A stretch of 34,153 bases of DNA from Planctomycetota bacterium (GTDB lineage Bacteria > Planctomycetota > JADGBV01): contig JADGBV010000005.1 in the NCBI GenBank assembly GCA_015231345.1, positions 1-34,153 of the forward strand. Direction: 5' to 3'. Below are positions 28,284-34,153 of the stretch, one piece after another. Each line of letters starts with the position of its first letter. Positions within the stretch are counted from its first letter, which is position 1. The notes beneath the pieces are model-generated. The model did not search any database. It saw only the letters and a program-made list of their open reading frames with translations, and was not told where the DNA came from. Position numbers and translations under genes: made by a program.

Positions 28284-29708
28284 TTATGAATGCAAAATAT
28301 CGTCTAGAGTAACTATGTAATCAAAATACTCTGCATTCAGAAGACTTTTGTCTGGACCATACAGACTAATGAGTGCTTTTTCCAGGCTGTAGCCTTGAGG
28401 AATAGTGAGTTTTTCAATTTTTTTATTCATTTCAGGTATAACAGAGGTGGTGACCTTATGTTTGTGAAATTTAATTTCACAAACAGTAACAACATTATCG
28501 CTTCTTTGATAGAGAAGGTCAATTTGAAAAGCCTTGTCTCCACGCTCGAAGTAGGGACTTGCTAATAATACACTTTCCTCAAATCCCATTAGCTTGGAAA
28601 GCATGGATGCGTTTTTTAGGCAAAAACGCTCAAAGGCAAATCCAAGCCAAGATTCAAAACTCTTTGAAGAAACATTTTCAAAAAGTTGAGTCCCCTGCTG
28701 ATTTTCAATGAGCATAATGCTGGGTTCTACGTACTTGTAATAGAAAATGAGAAATTCATCAGCAAGGGCATATTTTTTTAATTTGCTTCTAACGCCTTTT
28801 CCAAAAGGAATATGAGAGGTTATAAATCCCGCCATTTCAAGGTTTTCTAAGTAAGACGTGAGCCCTCCTCCCGAGGCGATAGATAATTGCTTTGAAATAT
28901 CACTTGGGGTACACAGTTTCTCTTTCAAAAGTTTGACAATGCGTAAATAATTATTGGCTTCTTTAAATTGACTATAGAAAATGCGATGAATTTCATCTTT
29001 CAGTAAGCCGTGCGGAGTAAAAAACAAGCGATTAATATTTTTGTTGAAAGATTGGTTGAGTTTTACCTCCTCTAAGTATTTGGGGACGTTGCCTAAAACA
29101 AGTAAATAGCGTAATACCTCCTCTTTATTACGTTTTCCATTAAAAAGCCTTAATGCATCTACAGGAGGCAAACCTTGAAGACGCATTTCCAAAGTCAGCC
29201 TACCATAAAGTGCTTTTGACCGAATAACTCGCATGACCATAAATGAGGCAACCGAACCACAGAGAATGAGCATCACGTTCTTTTTTTTCCAGTAATTATC
29301 CCAGAAAAACTTTATGAGGCTAATGAGTTTTCCTTGCCCTGCTGCTAGCCATTGAATTTCGTCAATAAATAGAATAGGTTTTTGGTCGGAAAAGTGATTG
29401 AGATATTGCTCGGTAAGGTAGTTTAAAAAGTCTTCCCAATTAGAGAACTGCAAATGACCCATCAGAGGGTCTTTTTTCTGTAGTCCTAAATGTTTTTGAC
29501 AATGCTTGATCTGGTTGACTGTTGAGGTATCTTCAAGTCCTTCGAGTAATAATGTATTATATTTGTTCTGCAAAAATTGCTCAACGAGAGAACTTTTCCC
29601 TATCCTTCTTCTGCCATAGAGAGCAACGAGTTCTCCTCTTGGGGAGTTCCAAGATTGCTCCAATAATTGAAGTTCTGTTTTTCGACCTACAAACATTGCC
29701 TTGCTCAA
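28284..29708 (-). CDS. AAA/STAND-like ATPase with DUF234-like C-terminal domain
   Basis: FVGRKTELQLLEQSW...LVALYGRRRIGKSSLVEQFL (Walker A), PILFIDEIQWLA (Walker B), wHTH-like middle, C-terminal FERGDKAFQIDLLYQRSDNVVTVCEIKFHKHKV (D...ExK pattern). Start is TTG at 29708 or ATG at 29696. Confidence 0.88.
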   Translation of the reverse strand: MSKAMFVGRKTELQLLEQSWNSPRGELVALYGRRRIGKSSLVEQFLQNKYNTLLLEGLEDTSTVNQIKHCQKHLGLQKKDPLMGHLQFSNWEDFLNYLTEQYLNHFSDQKPILFIDEIQWLAAGQGKLISLIKFFWDNYWKKKNVMLILCGSVASFMVMRVIRSKALYGRLTLEMRLQGLPPVDALRLFNGKRNKEEVLRYLLVLGNVPKYLEEVKLNQSFNKNINRLFFTPHGLLKDEIHRIFYSQFKEANNYLRIVKLLKEKLCTPSDISKQLSIASGGGLTSYLENLEMAGFITSHIPFGKGVRSKLKKYALADEFLIFYYKYVEPSIMLIENQQGTQLFENVSSKSFESWLGFAFERFCLKNASMLSKLMGFEESVLLASPYFERGDKAFQIDLLYQRSDNVVTVCEIKFHKHKVTTSVIPEMNKKIEKLTIPQGYSLEKALISLYGPDKSLLNAEYFDYIVTLDDILHS

Positions 29709-29746
29709 ATCCGCAAAGAGAAAGGTTATCTTCGTATTTGCGGATT
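29708..29746. repeat. Inverted repeat AATCCGCAAA ... TTTGCGGATT at the ATPase start
   Basis: 10-bp perfect arms (29708-29717 and 29737-29746). Confidence 0.7.
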
Positions 29747-29763
29747 GTCAAATTTAAAACACA

Positions 29764-29804
29764 AAATCCGCAAAGATAGTTAGCTAAACTATCTTTGCGG
29801 ATTT
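29764..29804. repeat. Perfect 18-bp-arm hairpin AAATCCGCAAAGATAGTT-AGCTA-AACTATCTTTGCGGATTT
   Basis: Arms 29764-29781 and 29787-29804 are exact reverse complements; the outer arm sequence AATCCGCAAA matches the adjacent palindrome. Confidence 0.85.
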
Positions 29805-29969
29805 CCCTTCCGAGGTCGTCCACCAGGAAGAATTGATTTGCAGGGCCAGTAGAGTGTTGCGGTAAATGAGGCCGAAGCTCATTCCTGCAGTGATTTTCGC
29901 TATGTTATAGATCCATACGGTTTATGACAATCTTAGAGTCCGTTAGGAAGTGAAAATAACGATAGAGAG

Positions 29970-30230
29970 GTGCCTTTGCTTAATTCTTCTTTAAGCGCTT
30001 CGGGTAAAGCATATCAAGGCGATCACATCATTGACCCTCGAAACAAAAAGCGAGAATACAAGCATATGAGAGTATGGATCCATCACGAACAAGCTTCCTA
30101 CAGTGACGCTTTAGCCACTGCAGGCATGACTATGGATATAAACGAATTGAGGAAACTCAAAAATAATTGTGAGGGATTGATCGCTATTTGGATTTTAGGC
30201 TTAGAAAGCCAACTGGAGGAGATAAAATGA
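29970..30230 (+). CDS. Small uncharacterised protein (86 aa), coupled to the downstream cytochrome/ankyrin gene
   Basis: Ends in TGA overlapping the downstream ATG as ATGA; GTG start uncertain. No family recognised. Confidence 0.45.
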   Translation: MPLLNSSLSASGKAYQGDHIIDPRNKKREYKHMRVWIHHEQASYSDALATAGMTMDINELRKLKNNCEGLIAIWILGLESQLEEIK

Positions 30231-31231
30231 GAGCATGTCGAGTAATAGTATTATTTATTCTTTTGACCCATATCGGGCTAAAAACCCATGCTGGTTTTTT
30301 TGCTCAAAAGGTTTGGCCTATCTTAAAAAATCATTGTGTTAAGTGTCATGGCCCAGACAAGAAAGGGCTTAATGGGCGGACAAAAATAGCCAAAGGGATT
30401 TTGCGTTTACATCATGCAGAGGGCATACTCAAAGGTGGATTGAGTGGTCAGTGTGTCATTCCTGGCAAACCTGAGCTAAGCACATTGTACACCACCACTA
30501 TTCTTCCTGCCGATCATCAAGATAGAATGCCAGCGAGGGGGCCCAAAATTTCTGCAGAACAATCTAAAACCCTTAAAAAATGGATCGCTGATGGCGCAAA
30601 GTTTGATGGTTGGGAAGATGAGCAAAGCTCTGCTCCCAAAACGTCTGCTCAACCTTACATACCTAAGACAAAAAGCCTGCGGGAGGCTATCGCTAAAAAA
30701 GATTTACAAGGCCTTGAAAGTCATATTCGCCAACAAAAACAAGTTGACCTTCAAGCAAAAGGCGGCTTTACCGCCTTACATTATGCTGTGATGAAGAATT
30801 TTGAAGAAGCCGTGGACATGTTGCTAAAAATGGGAGCCAACCCCAATACCCTCTCCTCAAGTAAATTAAGCCCTTTTCATTATGCCATCAAAAGGGCTCC
30901 CCTCTCTATTATTAAAAAGTTGCTCAAAAATGGAGCAGATTTAAAGCTAGCCAATGCTGATGGCTGGTCTCCTTTGCATATTGCAAGTGCTCATGACCGC
31001 GTTGAAGTGGTTGATTTTTTACTGGCTCAAGGCGCTGATGTCAAAGCCTTAAGCAATGCTGGAGGCACAGCCCTCCATGAAGCCTCTGTTAGTGGTAGTC
31101 GCGAGTTAATTCTCTTGTTGCTCAAAAATGGGGTGAACCCTAAGGCCCTTTCTCATGATGGCAAAAAAGCATTAGACCATGCTAAAGAATACAAGAATAA
31201 GGATGCCATAGAGCTTTTGCAGAAAAAATAA
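30227..31231 (+). CDS. Planctomycete-type cytochrome c (PSCyt1-like) fused to ankyrin repeats
   Basis: RBS ggagg then ATG at 30227; FFAQKVWPILKNHCVKCHGPDKKG has CxxCH; VIPGKPELSTLYTTTILPADHQDRMPARGPKISAEQSKTLKKWIADGA is PSCyt1-like; then repeats such as GGFTALHYAVMKNFEEAVDMLLKMGANPNTL and DGWSPLHIASAHDRVEVVDFLLAQGADVKAL. Confidence 0.92.
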   Translation: MRACRVIVLFILLTHIGLKTHAGFFAQKVWPILKNHCVKCHGPDKKGLNGRTKIAKGILRLHHAEGILKGGLSGQCVIPGKPELSTLYTTTILPADHQDRMPARGPKISAEQSKTLKKWIADGAKFDGWEDEQSSAPKTSAQPYIPKTKSLREAIAKKDLQGLESHIRQQKQVDLQAKGGFTALHYAVMKNFEEAVDMLLKMGANPNTLSSSKLSPFHYAIKRAPLSIIKKLLKNGADLKLANADGWSPLHIASAHDRVEVVDFLLAQGADVKALSNAGGTALHEASVSGSRELILLLLKNGVNPKALSHDGKKALDHAKEYKNKDAIELLQKK

Positions 31232-31409
31232 ATGATTATTTGTCAATAAAATAGGCAAAAAAAAGCAAAGTTAAGAAATATAGTTTGCTTTATTTCCTAT
31301 GATCCCACACCCCCCCTTATCGATCATAACATATTCTAATATTTAACTAGAATCTTAGTGCTAGAGTTTAAAGTACATAATCATTTCAATTCAGATCTAT
31401 ATACAATTC

Positions 31410-31997
31410 GTGGCAAATTCTAGCCAAAACTACCTCCAAGAAAAAAGTGAACATACTGTTAAAGACGCTTTAGAATTATTTTCTAAAAAATCAGAGAAGA
31501 AGTATAAAGTTCAGTTAATAAGACCCTCTATCACTGCAGCCAAGAGCAATATTATAATCCCCATTTCTCTTCCTTTAGGACCAGCATACTTAGCGTCTTT
31601 TTTACTACAAGCTGGATACGATGTATCTATAGTAGATGGAATTGGCGAGGGAGTTGATAATGTAACCCTAGATGGTGAGAATAAAATATTCGGATTAACA
31701 AATAATCAAATTGTTGATTTAATAGACGAAGATGTTGATTTTGTAGGTTTATCTTGCATGTTTTCTGTACATTGGTGTTTTAATCGCGATTTGATAGAAA
31801 AAATTAAAATGAAAGTTCCTCATGCTAAAATTTGTGTAGGAGGAGAGCATGCAAGTGCTCTTCCCGAATATATATTGAATGATTGCAAGGCTGTAGATTA
31901 TGTTGTGGCAGGTGAAGGGGAATTAACTTTACTTAAACTCCTGTCTTTGCTCTGTGAGGAAAAAGAACCTATACCCTCTGGAGTTCATTATTTAGAC
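31410..31997 (+). pseudogene. 5' part of a B12-binding-domain radical SAM gene, split by the IS
   Basis: KVQLIRPSITAAKSNIIIPISLPLGPAYLASFLLQAGYDVSIVDGIGEG...DFVGLSCMFSVHW...AKICVGGEHASALPEYILNDCKAVDYVVAGEGELTLLKL. 196 codons from GTG 31410 to the IS edge; the ORF tail beyond 31997 is antisense IS sequence. Confidence 0.88.
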
Positions 31998-33620
31998 GAT
32001 TGGTGTCGTAAAATTCCTTTCAAAACACTGCACAACACCGCCATAGCTGCTCCACAGAATCCACCCAAGAGGCCCGAATTTTTACAAACTCTCGAAGCCA
32101 TCGATAGAAGACCACGGGCAATTCAGCCAGTCTATGTTCTCTTAGCAGCAACTCTCCTACATGGCGACCCTTTTTTTGAGTTTTTTCCAGAAGAGATTTC
32201 TGTCGCTTCTTTCTTCGTTTGATATGTTTATCGTTTATATTAATACCTTTTTCTTGTCTCTGAGAATTATCGTTTGATGGAGGGGTTTCCCGCTGAATTT
32301 TTCTGTTCAATATTAGTGATAAATTATGTGCTAGGCATAGAAAGTGAGCTTGTGCTTTTTCTGCTTCTGGTTTAGTAGCCCATGCTTTTTTTTCATTAAA
32401 TTTATGCTTAAATGTATTGTATGTTTTTTCAATATTCCATCTACATTTATATAGATATGCTATAACTCCTGGTCTTATTGTATGATTGAGGTTGGTTACA
32501 AAGTGGTATACAACTTCTGTATCTGGGCATTTATATGTGACTCTCCTCATTTGTGATCCACAAGAACTCCCGGTTACCATCTCGTCTTTCAGTACTCCGT
32601 GGTTAATAGGGTCGTTGCTGTCAAATGGGGGTTTACCAATTATCTGCAAATTATTTAGTTTCTTCTCTTTGGTAAGAAAGTATATTCCAGAATTCATTTT
32701 CCACTTAAACCATTGCATGAAGTCCATGCACGCTGAGTCCCATACCCAGAGAACCTTTCGGCCAACTTCAGCTGCTTGCCTGAGCTTTTCAATGTCTTGA
32801 CGCCTCAACATTCTTATATCACTTTCTTTTTTTCTCCAACCTCCGTATTCGGCTACATCGAGCTGAAATACCATATGGTTTCTCATGTTCCTACCGTAAA
32901 AATGTTGAGTTCCATATTTTTTACCTTTCACCATTTTTTCATGAACAGGTGCACCATGATAATGACCATCACCAGAGTAGATATCAAAATTATCTAAGTC
33001 TGAACAATCAGCAAATGGATCATCACAATAATCCCATGCATTTTTAGTTCGAGAAAGCTGTGTGCTTAACTCCTCAACGAATTTAAGCCGGCGTTTAGAC
33101 TTTAATGATGCAAAATAGTGTCCAACATGTGTAAAGGACTCTTGAGTAAGTGTTAAGTGTTGCAGGTGCCCTCTGCCACTTGCTTCTAATGACAATGCCC
33201 TCAATATACCTCCTCTTGCCCAATCCTCATCCGTAAGAGAACGACACTTCCTATGGTGAGAGTTCTTTTTGATTAATACACCAAGAGGCTCACAAAGCTT
33301 CTCTAAAGTGCCGGATAGATTATTACTCATAACTTTTGTTTCCTATAACATTAAAAAATCACTATGTGAAACAAATCTCGTTTTATGTTATTGGTCAAGC
33401 GGGTCCCAGTAAAAATATCGTCATTTTTTTGAGCAACACTTCTGTTTATACAGTAGTTCTACTAATGCCCTCGAGTTGATACGCCACACAACTATCCTCA
33501 GCAATACCTAGGAGGAAGTGGCAAATTTCACAAGAGAAAAGCAGTGCTCTAGTATTCCTCCAGACTCCCTTATATCAATGCTTTAGGGGGCATATTGCTT
33601 GTAAATTTACGACACCAATC
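31998..33620. mobile_element. Complete IS4-superfamily insertion sequence, 1623 bp, flanked by 8-bp TSD ATTTAGAC
   Basis: TIRs GATTGGTGTCGTAAAaTT (left) and GATTGGTGTCGTAAAtTT (reverse complement of right end); direct repeats ATTTAGAC at 31990-31997 and 33621-33628. Confidence 0.93.
32020..33330 (-). CDS. IS4-superfamily DDE transposase
   Basis: YKCRWNIEKTYNTFK matches Y-(2)-R-(3)-E-(6)-K; candidate catalytic Asp in YSGDGHYHG and VWVWDSACMDF-type contexts; contained within the TIRs. Confidence 0.92.
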   Translation of the reverse strand: MSNNLSGTLEKLCEPLGVLIKKNSHHRKCRSLTDEDWARGGILRALSLEASGRGHLQHLTLTQESFTHVGHYFASLKSKRRLKFVEELSTQLSRTKNAWDYCDDPFADCSDLDNFDIYSGDGHYHGAPVHEKMVKGKKYGTQHFYGRNMRNHMVFQLDVAEYGGWRKKESDIRMLRRQDIEKLRQAAEVGRKVLWVWDSACMDFMQWFKWKMNSGIYFLTKEKKLNNLQIIGKPPFDSNDPINHGVLKDEMVTGSSCGSQMRRVTYKCPDTEVVYHFVTNLNHTIRPGVIAYLYKCRWNIEKTYNTFKHKFNEKKAWATKPEAEKAQAHFLCLAHNLSLILNRKIQRETPPSNDNSQRQEKGININDKHIKRRKKRQKSLLEKTQKKGRHVGELLLREHRLAELPVVFYRWLREFVKIRASWVDSVEQLWRCCAVF

Positions 33621-33628
33621 ATTTAGAC

Positions 33629-34153
33629 ACAAAGGGACAGTATTACGATGGAGGATTAAGCCAAAGGGTGAGTGATTTTCAAAATCTTCCAAGACCTGCT
33701 TGGCATCTCGTTCCAATAGAAAATTATAGAAATTCACCTACAAGTCATGGTATCAATCGAGGCTTTAGCATGCCTATGCTAGCCTCAAGAGGATGCCCAT
33801 TCCAATGCACTTTTTGTTCTAGCCCCAAAATGTGGACAACAAGATATATCATGAGAGATTATATCGATGTCGTTGATGAAGTAGAAGAGTTAGTAAATAA
33901 GTATGGCATAGAAGGCGTTGACTTGTGTGACCTCACAGCATTCACGCAAAAAGCATGGGTTGCCTCGTTTTGTAAAGAAATTTTGAAACGAAATATTAGT
34001 GTGTATTGGCAATTACCTAGTGGAACAAGATCTGAAGCATTAGATGAAGAAACGCTAAATTATTTATATCAAATCAAATGCCACGATATGGTCTATGCAC
34101 CAGAAAGTGGCTCAGAAAAAACTTTGCAACAAATTAAAAAGAAAATCCACCTA
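33629..34153 (+). pseudogene. Downstream part of the split radical SAM gene (continues past the right edge)
   Basis: Not in the ORF track. Translation from 33629: TKGQYYDGGLSQRVSDFQNLPRPAWHLVPIENYRNSPTSHGINRGFSMPMLASRGCPFQCTFCSSPKMWTTRYIMRDYIDVVDEVEELVNKYGIEGVDLCDLTAFTQKAWVASFCKEILKRNISVYWQLPSGTRSEALDEETLNYLYQIKCHDMVYAPESGSEKTLQQIKKKIHL; CxxxCxxC at 33794-33817. Confidence 0.9.

Noticed and set aside
31262-31291. Inverted repeat AAAGCAAA...TTTGCTTT after the ankyrin gene
   Set aside because: 8-bp AT-rich arms with a 14-nt loop and a weak T tail; could be a terminator but not distinguishable from chance.

Overview
The window looks like a chromosomal segment from a marine polysaccharide degrader, possibly Lentisphaerota/Planctomycetota-like (inferred from gene content only). 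It carries: (i) a minus-strand ECF sigma / FecR / sulfatase / GH2 module, with the GH2 gene cut off by a transposase-bearing element at the left edge; (ii) a GH97-like glycosidase; (iii) a second translationally coupled ECF sigma / FecR pair; (iv) a serine hydrolase, a LamG-type surface protein, a pseudopilin-like protein and a large repetitive secreted protein; (v) two tandem paralogous GH32 genes and an MFS transporter; (vi) an EpmC/YfcM-like EF-P hydroxylase homologue; (vii) a 2331-aa multi-spanning membrane protein of unknown function; (viii) an AAA ATPase with a DUF234-like C-terminus, preceded by nested palindromes; (ix) a cytochrome-c/ankyrin fusion; (x) a B12-binding radical SAM gene split by a complete 1623-bp IS4-superfamily element. 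That element has readable TIRs and an 8-bp target duplication, and removing it restores a continuous frame with a CxxxCxxC motif. The observations best supported by the bases are the precisely excisable IS, a bipartite motif (GGCAGGTTT-N14-ATAAGTG) shared upstream of the first sigma gene and of the sulfatase, a degenerate 5-bp tandem repeat between the MFS and EpmC-like genes, and the palindromes at the ATPase start. No tRNA, rRNA or CRISPR array was recognised.
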